Part shown: positions 1 to 8,138 of the stretch, in pieces
Position numbering within the stretch: position 1 is the first letter of the stretch
Layout of the letters: the number at the start of each line of letters is the position of its first letter
Assembly: GCF_002531725.1 (NCBI RefSeq)
Contig: NZ_NWSQ01000044.1
Span: 1 to 33,075, forward strand
DNA: 33,075 bases
Origin: Rhizobium sp. L43
Lineage (GTDB): Bacteria > Pseudomonadota > Alphaproteobacteria > Rhizobiales > Rhizobiaceae
Reading direction: 5' to 3'
Translations under genes and position numbers: made by a program
The notes under the pieces: generated by a model
What the model saw: only the letters and a program-made list of their open reading frames with translations
Databases searched by the model: none
What the model was told of the DNA's origin: nothing

Positions 1-66
1 GAGGAAATCTCAAAGCCGGTCAAGGATGCTTTTGACAAGGTGCTGACGGACCTCAAGGCGACGTAA
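1..66 (+). CDS. C-terminal end of an unidentified gene
   Basis: An open frame enters from the left edge and stops at TAA (64-66), giving about 21 residues ending DLKAT, charged and likely helical. It is too short to identify. A phasin-like C-terminus is one guess, without real support. Confidence 0.35.
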   Translation, partial: EEISKPVKDAFDKVLTDLKAT

Positions 67-89
67 AACTGAGGAGAGCCTGGAAAAAC

Positions 90-575
90 CGCGCGGTGAT
101 CTGCCCGGTGAAGAAACACCTGAAGTTCGCACTCGCTTCGATGACCGCTCGGTAGCTCCCGATCTTTCCCATCCATCTTCTGTGCACGGCTGATGCGCGG
201 GATGTCTATGGCGCTTATATTCGCGCCCGAATGCAGAGCCCGCTCGAGCAACTCGTTGTTGGCTACGGGATAGATGAAAGAGATCAGCGTCTTTTCAGGC
301 GACAGCAGGGCGACCTCATTAGTCGGAGCGCACCTTGACGATCACGTCGGCGGCCGCGGCGAGGGCCTGTGGACTTGGAACGACCACGACTTCCGCATTT
401 CGGTAGGCTTCGTTCGAGATTTCCGCCGTTAGGCCGGCACCAGTTTCCACTGGCGATCAGCAAAATATCGCCGGGGGCCAGCGCATGGAGCGTGCCGAGA
501 CGGTGGGATGCGGCTCGACCGGCGACACCACGCGGACATCAATTTGAGTTGTTTCACCCGGTATCAGGCATTCTT
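90..575 (-). pseudogene. pntA: Decayed pntA (NAD(P) transhydrogenase alpha subunit) remnant
   Basis: Read on the minus strand from about 447 downwards, the translation gives the N-terminal part of PntA in pieces: a GAGLTAEISNEAYRNAEV block, then ADVIVKVR, a frameshift near 318-325 that creates tandem stops, then EVALLSPEKTLISFIYPVAN, NNELLERALHSGANI and PRISRAQKMDGK. After an apparent internal deletion a third frame gives SYRAVIEASANF and FFTGQITA. These are characteristic PntA segments in the right order. PntA would couple hydride transfer between NADH and NADP to proton translocation, but frameshifts and the loss of everything after the FFTGQIT region make this copy dead. The 448-575 part (a GETTQ...RVVSP stretch) may be the decayed extreme N-terminus, so that boundary is soft. 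It lies opposite to hemN, whose promoter region begins just beyond it. Confidence 0.75.
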
Positions 576-716
576 GCTCGTTTCCTTGTGCCACGTCTCT
601 TCGAACAGACGGGACCGCGGCTCGACCCATGTCAGAACGAGATGTTAGGCGGGTTCGAAAGTGCTGACTTTCACAGCGGACAAAGATCGGGCTGAGTCTG
701 GCCTGAGACGTCATCA

Positions 717-730
717 TTGATTTGGGACAA
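717..730 (+). promoter_or_regulatory. Imperfect FixK/FNR box before hemN
   Basis: TTGATTTGGGACAA fits the FNR/FixK dyad TTGAY-N4-RTCAA except for one position (GACAA instead of GTCAA). Its centre is about 63 bases before the hemN ATG. By analogy with the perfect boxes before fixN and fixG it would induce hemN under low oxygen. Confidence 0.6.
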
Positions 731-786
731 GGAAGCCGGCGCGGCCGGAGGTCATAAAGCATCCTGTTTTGAGAAGGGATGCGAAA

Positions 787-2139
787 ATGTCCGATGATCT
801 GATCGCCAAATACGGCGATGCGCGGGTTCCGCGTTATACGAGCTACCCGACGGCGGCGGCTTTTTCAGCTGCCGTGGGGCCGGATGAATATGTCGGCAAC
901 CTCGCCCATATCGCCGCGGCTGGCCCGGTTTCGGTTTATCTCCACGTCCCGTTCTGCCGTTCGATATGCTGGTACTGCGGCTGCCACACAACCATCACCC
1001 GGCAAGACGCTCCAGTCGCCGACTATCTCGACGTGATGAAGGAGGAGATCGAGCTTATCTCCTTTGCGGCCGGAAACGACGTGCCCGTCAAGTACGTGCA
1101 TTTCGGCGGCGGCACGCCGTCGGTCATGAAGCCGCAGGAATTTTCGGCTCTAATGGCAAAGCTCAGGAGCGCCTTTACATTCGAAGCGAAAGCCGGCGTC
1201 GCAGTCGAGATCGACCCTCGCACATTGGTCGCCCCCATGATCGACGCGCTCGGCGAAAACGGTATCGACCGCGCAAGCCTCGGCGTCCAGAGCTTCGATC
1301 CGATCGTGCAGGCCGGTATCAAGCGGCTGCAATCCTTTGAGCAGACGGAAAGGGCGGTCGCCGGGTTGCGCTCAGCAGGCGTCAGCAGCATCAACTTCGA
1401 CCTGATTTATGGCCTTCCGAAACAGACCGTCCAATCTTGCATCGAAACGGTCCGGCTGGCTGCAGAACTGCGTCCCGAACGTTTCGCCGTTTTCGGTTAC
1501 GCTCACATACCCGCTTTCAAGAAACATCAGCGCCTGATCGACGAAGCATCGCTGCCGGACGCAAAACAGCGGAACGAGCAGGCGGAAGTGATCGCCGAGG
1601 AGCTGCAGAACGCCGGATATCAGCGCATTGGGCTCGATCATTTTGCACTGCCGGACGATCAGTTGGCACTCGCCGCGCGCAACAGAGCGCTGAGGAGAAA
1701 CTTCCAGGGCTATACCACGGATGATTGCGATAGCCTGATCGGCCTCGGCGCATCTGCGATCGGGCGGCTGCCGGCCGGCTATATGCAGAACCACGTGCCT
1801 CTCGGCCTCTATGCCGAGCGGATTGCCTTCGGGGTGCTGCCGACCGCCAAGGGATATCTTCTCAGCGAGGAGGACAAGCTTCGGGCGAGGGTCATCGAGA
1901 GGCTGATGTGCGATTTCGAAGCCGATCTCGGCCATTTGAGCAGCGGGTCGGGTTTCGACACCGGCTTCCTTGTCGAGGGCAACGACCGTCTCGGCGAGCT
2001 CATGGCCGACGGCGTCGTGACGATCAGCGGTGAACGGATTGTCGTATGCGAGGAGGCGCGCTTTATGGTCCGTGCAGTCGCGGCAGCATTCGACGCCTAT
2101 TTTGGCTCGCACGGGCACACGCACAGCAAGGCAGCCTAA
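787..2139 (+). CDS. hemN: Oxygen-independent coproporphyrinogen III oxidase HemN
   Basis: A radical-SAM enzyme that decarboxylates coproporphyrinogen III to protoporphyrinogen IX without oxygen. In rhizobia this supports haem supply for cytochromes in microaerobic cells. The 450-residue product has the usual HemN length. It shows YTSYPTA near residue 18, the iron-sulfur motif CRSICWYCGC (CxxxCxxC, about residues 57-64), the SAM-binding HFGGGTPS, then DPRTL, GVQSFD, INFDLIYGLP and the C-terminal GLGASAIG block. The ATG at 787 is chosen because an AAGGGA ribosome site lies 8-9 bases upstream; a TTG at 769 in frame would put that site inside the gene. It stands alone between a possible FixK box and a strong inverted repeat. 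A second, broken hemN lies at 31.6-33.0 kb. Confidence 0.95.
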   Translation: MSDDLIAKYGDARVPRYTSYPTAAAFSAAVGPDEYVGNLAHIAAAGPVSVYLHVPFCRSICWYCGCHTTITRQDAPVADYLDVMKEEIELISFAAGNDVPVKYVHFGGGTPSVMKPQEFSALMAKLRSAFTFEAKAGVAVEIDPRTLVAPMIDALGENGIDRASLGVQSFDPIVQAGIKRLQSFEQTERAVAGLRSAGVSSINFDLIYGLPKQTVQSCIETVRLAAELRPERFAVFGYAHIPAFKKHQRLIDEASLPDAKQRNEQAEVIAEELQNAGYQRIGLDHFALPDDQLALAARNRALRRNFQGYTTDDCDSLIGLGASAIGRLPAGYMQNHVPLGLYAERIAFGVLPTAKGYLLSEEDKLRARVIERLMCDFEADLGHLSSGSGFDTGFLVEGNDRLGELMADGVVTISGERIVVCEEARFMVRAVAAAFDAYFGSHGHTHSKAA

Positions 2140-2143
2140 TGCA

Positions 2144-2176
2144 TGTCGCCGGAAGTTTGCATCGGTTCCGGCGACA
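2144..2176 (+). terminator. Inverted repeat after hemN, probable terminator
   Basis: TGTCGCCGGAA (2144-2154) and TTCCGGCGACA (2166-2176) form a perfect 11-bp stem with an 11-base loop, starting five bases after the hemN stop codon. There is no T run behind it, so termination strength is uncertain; it could also stabilise the mRNA end. Confidence 0.55.
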
Positions 2177-2389
2177 CGAAACGCATCAAAGGCCGCGCGA
2201 GAAGACATCGAGTTCCCGTTTCTCGATCGAGGACCCTGCGGTTATCTTCCCAGGAGTCCCGTCGACAACCGCACGTCGACGAGGATCGACGTCGCAAGTT
2301 CGTGTGAATCAGGGCGGGCGCACTCACAAATACGGTCATCGGGCGCCCTGTCGCAAGCAGATGGGCGCGCGCCCGTATCACCGCCTGGA

Positions 2390-2480
2390 CGTCGAGGTCG
2401 TTACCGTCGAGCTTTTCGGCTCATTGAAGCACAGCTCGATCTCGGCAGGCCGCGGTCTAGGATATCGTTGGCGACTGACG
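2390..2480 (-). pseudogene. Possible copC-like (copper-resistance) scrap
   Basis: On the minus strand a short frame reads PAEIELCFNEP, which matches the start of the CopC/YcnJ beta-sandwich domain (typically PAE-hydrophobic-x-hydrophobic-x-FNEP). No continuous gene surrounds it and the flanks are full of stops. It lies downstream of the ycnI remnant, where copC/ycnJ genes often sit, which is the main support. The rest of 2177-2640 holds long overlapping frames on both strands, but none resembles a protein I recognise. Confidence 0.35.
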
Positions 2481-2639
2481 TCGAACCTTTCAGGTGGCGT
2501 CGGCAAGCGCCGGTCCGCAGAAATGTGCCCATCGCGATTATGGCGGCCGCTCAGGCGCCTGAAGGAGCCTTGTCGCGAGGTGAGCTACCGAGCGCCGCAT
2601 GGTCGACGGCTCTCGCCCGCTCACGAAAGCGGTTGTTCG

Positions 2640-3081
2640 AGCACGTCGAAGGACGAGGGCAGGGGTCTCGTAATTGTAGCACGACTTGCCTGCCGCGGGA
2701 TTTCGATCAAACGTTCGACGGCGCCTTCCGTGCAATTCCTAGACGACCGGAACGAAACCGCGGGTTTCGGCTGGCATCTCCTTCGCGACTGCCCGCAAAA
2801 AACGACCTCGTTATATTCGTCGTCAGCGAGATTGCCGCCGGGCCAGTGATCTCGCCCACGCGTTTCTTCGCAGGTCTGCCGTGCAGATCATAGCTCTTTT
2901 CACAGGCCGCATTGACGTTCTCGATGATCCAGCCAAGTTTCGGCATTGGCTTTGCCGACAACCGTGTCCGACGCTAACCACTGCCTGGACGCCTTGCCTG
3001 ACGCGCCTGGCTCTGCTCGATGCTCACGGGAGCATCAGTTGCTCCTGAGAGGCAGAAAGCCCCCGCGAACGCCATCTTCAT
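2640..3081 (-). pseudogene. Decayed ycnI-like (DUF1775) gene
   Basis: YcnI/DUF1775 proteins are exported copper-associated proteins. Minus-strand translation in several frames gives the parts in order: MKMAFAGAFCLSGAT (signal-peptide-like, ATG at 3081) and VSIEQSQAR, then a gap where about 20-25 residues including the conserved HGC region are missing, AKPMPKLGW, ENVNAACEKSYDLHGRPAK, a frameshift, WPGGNLADDEYNEVVF, another shift, CTEGAVERLIEIP and NYETPALVL. Frameshifts and the internal deletion make it non-functional. It begins about 30 bases downstream of the pseudoazurin gene on the same strand, so the two were probably once one copper-protein operon. Confidence 0.7.
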
Positions 3082-3112
3082 GGGCTGCGCGGCCATCCGC
3101 ACCTGCCGTTTA

Positions 3113-3556
3113 TCACTGGGTGATGTGTGTGAGGTCGGCATCGAGCCGCTTACGCACCATGTTCGGCACCTTTGCAGTCTTGATCGCTTCGAGATTGGCC
3201 GGGCTGTCGCCCACCTGGATCAAGGCAACCATGCCCATGCCGGAATGTGGGGTGCATTTCAGGACATAGACGCCTGGAACATCGAACTTCGCCCGATATT
3301 GCTCGTTCGGCTTTGACTTATATTCCGCAACGCCATCCGGAATGAGGCCTTTGAAGGTTTCGACGTTGTGGCCCTTGTCGGTGGGGATGAAAGTGACGGT
3401 GTCGCCGGGGGCGATCTTCAGGAAGCCGGGCTCGAACACCATCGCGCCTTCCGTGCCTTTGTTGAGCATCCGAACCTGATGGTCGGCCGCCATCAACGGC
3501 GCTGCCGAGACAATCAAGGCTGCTGCTGCAGCGATCGGACTGAATTTTAACCGCAT
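3113..3556 (-). CDS. Pseudoazurin (type-1 copper electron carrier)
   Basis: A periplasmic cupredoxin that carries single electrons, usually to denitrification enzymes or oxidases. The 147-residue precursor starts with a Sec signal peptide (MRLKF, then an alanine-rich core ending PLMA-AD). The copper ligands are visible: the histidine in DKGHNVETF, and the cysteine, histidine and methionine in KCTPHSGMGM. The loop spacing and the C-terminal helical tail after QVGDSPANL are of the pseudoazurin rather than the azurin type. ATG at 3556 is preferred over the TTG at 3562 because AGGAG lies seven bases before it. A perfect FixK/FNR dyad (3628-3641) lies about 78 bases upstream, so low-oxygen induction is likely. 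Downstream is a decayed ycnI. Confidence 0.93.
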   Translation of the reverse strand: MRLKFSPIAAAAALIVSAAPLMAADHQVRMLNKGTEGAMVFEPGFLKIAPGDTVTFIPTDKGHNVETFKGLIPDGVAEYKSKPNEQYRAKFDVPGVYVLKCTPHSGMGMVALIQVGDSPANLEAIKTAKVPNMVRKRLDADLTHITQ

Positions 3557-3627
3557 TTGCAAGCTCCTGTTCTGCGAGACCCAATCAGCCTCATGAATGT
3601 TTTTAGCAGATGCCGGATTTGGGTTCT

Positions 3628-3641
3628 TTGATGCCCGTCAA
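3628..3641 (-). promoter_or_regulatory. FixK/FNR box before pseudoazurin
   Basis: TTGATGCCCGTCAA matches the TTGAY-N4-RTCAA dyad perfectly. Its centre lies about 78 bases from the pseudoazurin start codon, a usual distance for an activated promoter. Confidence 0.75.
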
Positions 3642-3649
3642 ATTCGGGA

Positions 3650-4270
3650 ATAAAAGGCAGAAGATCCCAATTTTTGCCTGCTTGCCCAGCGCCCTTGCGA
3701 GGGACATGGCAGCCTGCAAGCGATGTAGGAATCACCGGAGGACAAGCACGCTCGGCGAACGTCGGCGCTGCTGAACCAGCTTTGGATTGCCGCGACTGAG
3801 CTCATATCGCGTCGGGAGTTCGCGAGGGCATTAATGTCGATCCCCCGGTGTCGCGTGTGTGGAAGTTGACCCTTTGACAGGAATCCTCCGAAAACGACGC
3901 GCCGTTGAGATCGTCGGCGAAGTGAAGAGCGATTATCACGCGATGATCTTCGCCGATGAAACGAAGCAGGCGCACGACACCTTCTTCCACCTGGACGAGA
4001 TGGTTGGCTTATCACCCTCCCACCAAATCGCCTTACTGGCCGCGACGGCTTCCGCCTCCGAGCCTACGAAAAGCGACGAGAGGGATTGGCCGGCATGAAG
4101 AGCTTTTAACGTCTTCTCGACGGACGCGTGGTGTTCTGCACAGCATCTTCATACCCCCTTGTGGCAGTGGGTGCGGTAGAAAGCAGCTGCGTCACATGGG
4201 AATAGCGGGCGGTGCCAAAAGGGGAAAGTTTGTAACAGAGTGTAACAACGTCCGTTCGTCCACCGCTTCC
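3650..4270. other. Intergenic stretch with one weak open frame
   Basis: Between the pseudoazurin promoter and the fixN promoter lies about 620 bases with no recognisable gene. The best frame is on the plus strand, 3859-4098 (GTG start, 79 residues, VEVDPLTGILRKRRAV... EVKSDYHAMIFADETKQAHD). It looks protein-like in its first 55 residues but has no convincing ribosome site. An antisense frame (3802-3990) overlaps it. I do not recognise either, and a gene remnant is as likely as a gene. Confidence 0.3.
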
Positions 4271-4280
4271 AGTCCGCTTG

Positions 4281-4294
4281 TTGATGTAGATCAA
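4281..4294 (+). promoter_or_regulatory. FixK/FNR box before fixNOQP
   Basis: TTGATGTAGATCAA is a perfect TTGAT-N4-ATCAA dyad centred about 95 bases before the fixN ATG. In rhizobia FixK or FnrN binds such boxes to switch on the cbb3 oxidase genes when oxygen is scarce. Confidence 0.85.
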
Positions 4295-4382
4295 GGAGCC
4301 GTTCCCGTCTTCGTGACAGTCCTGCCTCGAAATCCGAGAAAGCCGGCCGCGAGGCGGTCGTCTGCGCACTGGGGACGACATC

Positions 4383-6005
4383 ATGAATTACACGACAGAA
4401 ACGATGGTGGTCGCGGTCGCAGCGTTTCTGGCGCTGCTCGCAGCGGCATTCGCGCACGATCATCTCTTTGCAGTCCATATGGGTATACTTTGCCTCTGCC
4501 TGGTTGTGGGAACGCTGCTGCTTGTTAAAAACGCAGAGTTTTCGCCGACGGGCCAACAGCGCAAAACAGACCTTACGGGCTATTGCGATGAGGTAATCCG
4601 CTACGGCCTGATCGCCACGGTGTTCTGGGGCGTCGTCGGCTTCCTCGTCGGCGTGATCATCGCGCTGCAGCTCGCCTTTCCCGACCTCAACATCGCGCCC
4701 TATTTGAATTTCGGAAGATTGCGACCGGTTCACACGTCGGCGGTGATCTTCGCCTTCGGCGGCAACGCGCTGATCATGACATCCTTCTATGTGGTGCAAC
4801 GCACCTGTCGCGCGCGTCTCTTCGGAGGAACACTCGCCTGGTTCGTCTTCTGGGGCTACCAGCTGTTCATCGTGATGGCCGCGACCGGCTACGTGATCGG
4901 CATCAATCAGGCGCGCGAATATGCCGAGCCTGAATGGTACGTCGACCTGTGGCTTACCATCGTCTGGGTCGCCTATCTGGCCGTCTATCTCGGAACGATC
5001 CTGAAGCGCAGAGAGCCGCATATTTACGTGGCAAACTGGTTCTATCTCAGCTTCATAGTCACCATTGCGATGCTGCATGTGGTCAACAACCTCGCTGTTC
5101 CTGCTTCGTTCCTCGGCTCCAAGAGTTATTCTCTCTTCTCCGGCGTCCAGGATGCACTCACCCAATGGTGGTACGGCCACAACGCCGTCGGCTTCTTCCT
5201 CACCGCCGGCTTCCTGGGCATGATGTACTATTTCGTGCCGAAGCAGGCCAACCGCCCGGTTTATTCCTACCGGCTGTCGATCATCCACTTCTGGGCCCTG
5301 ATCTTCATGTATATCTGGGCCGGCCCGCATCATCTGCATTACACGGCGCTGCCTGACTGGGCGCAGACGCTCGGAATGGTCTTCTCCGTCATGCTCTGGA
5401 TGCCCTCCTGGGGCGGCATGATCAACGGTTTAATGACCCTTTCGGGCGCCTGGGACAAAATTCGCACCGACCCGATCATCCGGATGATGATCGTCGCCAT
5501 CGCATTTTATGGGATGTCGACCTTCGAAGGCCCGATGATGTCGATCAAGGCGGTCAATTCGCTCAGCCACTATACCGAATGGACGATCGGTCACGTGCAT
5601 TCCGGAGCACTTGGCTGGGTGGGTATGATCACCTTCGGGGCGATATACTACCTGACGCCGAAACTGTGGGGGCGCGAGCGCCTCTACAGCCTGCGGATGG
5701 TCAACTGGCACTTCTGGCTTGCGACGCTCGGGATTGTGATTTACGCCGCGGTGCTCTGGGTCGCGGGCATCCAGCAGGGGCTGATGTGGCGAGAATACAA
5801 TTCCCAGGGCTTCCTCGTCTATTCCTTCGCTGAAACGGTCGCGGCGATGATCCCCTATTACGTGCTGCGTGCCGTCGGCGGAGCACTCTACCTGGCCGGT
5901 GGCCTCGTCATGGCCTGGAATGTGTTCATGACGCTCCGAGGCCACCTGCGCGACGAAGCCCCAATGCCGACCAGTTTGGTGCCCCAGGCACAGCCTGCCG
6001 AGTGA
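4383..6005 (+). CDS. fixN: Cytochrome cbb3 oxidase subunit I, FixN
   Basis: The catalytic subunit of the high-affinity cbb3 terminal oxidase. It reduces oxygen at the haem b3-CuB site at the nanomolar oxygen of the bacteroid. The 540-residue inner-membrane protein has about a dozen hydrophobic segments. Visible haem and copper regions include HTSAVIFAFGGNAL, the WWYGHNAVGFFLTAGFLG block, IWAGPHHLHYTALPDW (the CuB histidine pair) and the late WTIGHVHSGALGW segment. Length is typical. It starts the fixNOQP operon: fixO begins eight bases after its stop. The perfect FixK box upstream indicates microaerobic induction. Confidence 0.97.
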   Translation: MNYTTETMVVAVAAFLALLAAAFAHDHLFAVHMGILCLCLVVGTLLLVKNAEFSPTGQQRKTDLTGYCDEVIRYGLIATVFWGVVGFLVGVIIALQLAFPDLNIAPYLNFGRLRPVHTSAVIFAFGGNALIMTSFYVVQRTCRARLFGGTLAWFVFWGYQLFIVMAATGYVIGINQAREYAEPEWYVDLWLTIVWVAYLAVYLGTILKRREPHIYVANWFYLSFIVTIAMLHVVNNLAVPASFLGSKSYSLFSGVQDALTQWWYGHNAVGFFLTAGFLGMMYYFVPKQANRPVYSYRLSIIHFWALIFMYIWAGPHHLHYTALPDWAQTLGMVFSVMLWMPSWGGMINGLMTLSGAWDKIRTDPIIRMMIVAIAFYGMSTFEGPMMSIKAVNSLSHYTEWTIGHVHSGALGWVGMITFGAIYYLTPKLWGRERLYSLRMVNWHFWLATLGIVIYAAVLWVAGIQQGLMWREYNSQGFLVYSFAETVAAMIPYYVLRAVGGALYLAGGLVMAWNVFMTLRGHLRDEAPMPTSLVPQAQPAE

Positions 6006-6013
6006 GGTGAGAC

Positions 6014-6748
6014 ATGGCATCGTTACTTGATAAACATAAGACCCTCGAGAAGAACGCGACGCTTCTTCTGGTCGGCTCGCTGCTGGTCGTCAGCATTGGC
6101 GGCATCGTTGAAATCGCCCCGCTGTTCTACCTGCAGAACACGATCGAAAAAGTGGCAGGGATGCGGCCCTACACGCCGCTAGAGCTCGCCGGACGGAACA
6201 TCTACATCCGTGAAGGCTGCTATCTCTGCCACAGCCAGATGATCCGGCCGTTCCGTGATGAGGTCGAGCGTTACGGCCATTATTCGCTCGCAGCGGAATC
6301 GATGTACGACCACCCGTTCCAATGGGGATCCAAGCGGACAGGGCCAGATCTGGCCCGCGTCGGGGGGCGTTACTCGAACGAATGGCACGTCCAGCATCTC
6401 GCAAATCCGCGGGCCGTGGTGCCGGAATCAATCATGCCGAGCTACGCCTTCCTAGAAGAGAAGGAGGTGACGGTCAGGAGTGTCGGAGAGGACCTCAAGG
6501 CCAATGAGGACGTGGGCGTGCCTTACAGCGACGACATGCTGGCGAATGCCGAGGCCGACATGAGAGCCCAGGCCGATCCGAACGCGGACGCGGCGGCCCT
6601 ACTCAAGCGCTACCCAAATGCGAATGTCGGCGATCTCGACGGCGATCCAACCCGGCTGACCGAGATGGACGCGCTGGTGTCCTACCTGCAGATGCTCGGA
6701 ACGCTGGTTGATTTCTCGACCTATGACGACGCGACCGGCTACCGGTGA
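6014..6748 (+). CDS. fixO: Cytochrome cbb3 oxidase subunit II, FixO (monohaem cytochrome c)
   Basis: Membrane-anchored cytochrome c subunit that passes electrons from FixP towards the FixN catalytic site. The 244-residue protein has one N-terminal membrane anchor (about residues 20-40, TLLLVGSLLVVSIGGIVEI) and a single c-haem site CYLCH near residue 69, in the family motif REGCYLCHSQMIRPF. Downstream motifs KRTGPDLARVGGRYSNEWH and the methionine in SIMPSYAFL complete the fold. GAGGTGAG precedes the ATG. It lies directly between fixN and fixQ in one operon. Confidence 0.97.
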   Translation: MASLLDKHKTLEKNATLLLVGSLLVVSIGGIVEIAPLFYLQNTIEKVAGMRPYTPLELAGRNIYIREGCYLCHSQMIRPFRDEVERYGHYSLAAESMYDHPFQWGSKRTGPDLARVGGRYSNEWHVQHLANPRAVVPESIMPSYAFLEEKEVTVRSVGEDLKANEDVGVPYSDDMLANAEADMRAQADPNADAAALLKRYPNANVGDLDGDPTRLTEMDALVSYLQMLGTLVDFSTYDDATGYR

Positions 6749-6756
6749 GGTGATCC

Positions 6757-6909
6757 ATGGAAACTTACACTGCAATGAGACACTTCTCCGACAGCTGGGG
6801 CCTCCTGGCAATGGCGGCATTCTTCGTCGGCGCGGTCATGCTCACCCTTCGCCCAGGTAGCAAGCAAACGGCGAAAGATGCCGCCGATATTCCCTTGAAG
6901 GACGATTGA
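6757..6909 (+). CDS. fixQ: Cytochrome cbb3 oxidase small subunit, FixQ
   Basis: A 50-residue single-pass membrane protein beginning METYTAMRHFSDSWGL, with one hydrophobic helix (LLAMAAFFVGAVMLTL) followed by a short polar tail, the normal size and layout for FixQ/CcoQ. It helps stability of the cbb3 complex and has no cofactor. GAGGTGATCC precedes the ATG. It starts eight bases after fixO and its TGA is separated from the fixP ATG by one base, so translation is probably coupled. Confidence 0.93.
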   Translation: METYTAMRHFSDSWGLLAMAAFFVGAVMLTLRPGSKQTAKDAADIPLKDD

Positions 6910-6910
6910 G

Positions 6911-7774
6911 ATGTCGGAAAAGCATATCGATGAACTGAGCGGCGTCGAAACGACGGGTCATGAATGGGACGGCATCCAAGAGCTCAACAATCCCATGCCG
7001 CGCTGGTGGATCTGGACCTTCTACGTGACGATCCTCTGGGCGATCGGCTACGCCATCGCTTACCCGGCCATCCCGATGATCACTTCCGCCACTAACGGCT
7101 ATCTCGGTTATTCAACGCGCGCCGAGCTGCAGCAGGACCTCAATCTCGCTAAGTCATCGCAGACGAAGTTCCATAATCTGATCGCTGCCAAGACAGTGGA
7201 GGAGATCGCCGCGGATCCTGCTCTTCGTGAATTCGCGATCGCTGGCGGCGCATCCGCTTTCAAGGTGAACTGCGCGCCCTGCCATGGATCGGGAGCGAGC
7301 GGCGGTCCGGGGTTTCCGAATCTCAACGACGACGACTGGCTGTGGGGCGGGGATCTGAATGCCATCCAGACCACGATCGCTCATGGCATCCGCTTCGACG
7401 GCGATACGGATAGCCATTCCTCCGAAATGCCGCCCTTTGCCGGTGTTCTGGAGCCCATCCAGATGAAGCAGGTCGCCGCCTATGTCTGGGGGCTGACCAA
7501 TACGCCCTCGGATGTCGGTCTGGCGGCGGCCGGAAAACAGGTTTTCTTCGACAATTGCGCCCCATGTCACGGCGAGGACGCAAAAGGAAAGGCGGAAATG
7601 GGTGCGCCGGATCTCGCCGATGCAATCTGGCTGAAGTCGCGGGGTGAAGACGCCATTCTTCGTCAGGTTGCCTCTCCCAAACATGGCGTCATGCCTGCCT
7701 GGGCAGCGCGCCTGGGGGACACAACGGTCAACGAGCTTACCATTTTCGTTCATGCGCTCGGGGGCGGCACGTAA
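6911..7774 (+). CDS. fixP: Cytochrome cbb3 oxidase subunit III, FixP (dihaem cytochrome c)
   Basis: The electron-entry subunit of the cbb3 oxidase, anchored in the inner membrane with its dihaem domain in the periplasm. The 287-residue protein has the N-terminal family signature NNPMPRWWIWTFYVTILWAI (single membrane helix) and two c-haem sites, CAPCHG near residues 121 and 216. A methionine in SSEMPPF and one in GVMPAW are likely axial ligands. It is the last gene of fixNOQP; a strong terminator follows at 8022-8053. Confidence 0.97.
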   Translation: MSEKHIDELSGVETTGHEWDGIQELNNPMPRWWIWTFYVTILWAIGYAIAYPAIPMITSATNGYLGYSTRAELQQDLNLAKSSQTKFHNLIAAKTVEEIAADPALREFAIAGGASAFKVNCAPCHGSGASGGPGFPNLNDDDWLWGGDLNAIQTTIAHGIRFDGDTDSHSSEMPPFAGVLEPIQMKQVAAYVWGLTNTPSDVGLAAAGKQVFFDNCAPCHGEDAKGKAEMGAPDLADAIWLKSRGEDAILRQVASPKHGVMPAWAARLGDTTVNELTIFVHALGGGT

Positions 7775-7785
7775 GGAGAAAAGAC

Positions 7786-7971
7786 ATGACAGCCCACGAC
7801 CGCAATCCGATCCTCCGTCTCTACGGCACGCCGCGTGCTGTTATCCGATCGCGTGTCTCAGCGCGCGCCCAACAGATGCCTGCGTCTTCGGAGCAGGACG
7901 ACCCGGCAAAGATCGGCAATTCGATGGTGAGTTTGATCTGCCTCAAAGACCACATGCAGACGAGCCGATAG
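7786..7971 (+). CDS. Doubtful 61-residue ORF after fixP
   Basis: A short frame starts at an ATG with AAGGAG nine bases upstream, 11 bases after the fixP stop, so it could be translated as the last gene of the operon. The product (MTAHDRNPILRLYGTPRAVI...) is basic at the start, has no membrane helix and no motif I recognise. It may equally be a chance frame in the leader before the terminator. Confidence 0.3.
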   Translation: MTAHDRNPILRLYGTPRAVIRSRVSARAQQMPASSEQDDPAKIGNSMVSLICLKDHMQTSR

Positions 7972-8021
7972 TTTCAGCTCCTGTGGAGGACGTCCCAGCG
8001 GTTTCTCCGCCGCTGTCCTCC

Positions 8022-8053
8022 GGCCACGCCCTTACTCTGGGGCGTGGCCTTTT
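8022..8053 (+). terminator. Strong intrinsic terminator after fixNOQP
   Basis: GGCCACGCCC (8022-8031) pairs perfectly with GGGCGTGGCC (8040-8049) across an eight-base loop, followed by TTTT (8050-8053). It lies about 250 bases after fixP and 20 bases before the FixK box of fixG, so it separates fixNOQP from fixGHIS transcription. Confidence 0.85.
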
Positions 8054-8072
8054 CGCTTCTGCACGGTCGTTC

Positions 8073-8086
8073 TTGATCTGCATCAA
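8073..8086 (+). promoter_or_regulatory. FixK/FNR box before fixGHIS
   Basis: TTGATCTGCATCAA is a perfect FNR/FixK dyad centred about 60 bases before the fixG ATG, giving fixGHIS its own microaerobic promoter. Confidence 0.85.
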
Positions 8087-8138
8087 GGAACAGATGCGCC
8101 ACGGCTGGGAAAAGAGTGGTGAAAATCGGACAGGTCCT

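Noticed and set aside
1372..2208. 278-residue open frame antisense to hemN
   Set aside because: Antisense shadow of a confirmed gene, with no recognisable domain.
2030..2893. 287- and 267-residue overlapping plus-strand frames after hemN
   Set aside because: No start signals, arginine/serine-rich random look, and the opposite strand carries recognisable ycnI remains in part of this interval.
4149..5339. 396-residue open frame antisense to fixN
   Set aside because: Shadow of the GC-rich fixN codons; composition rich in His, Asp and Glu without motif, and fixN is certain.
7644..8138. In-frame 165-residue N-terminal extension of FixG
   Set aside because: It crosses the 3' end of fixP in another frame, the terminator and the FixK box; ATG 8139 gives the normal FixG start.
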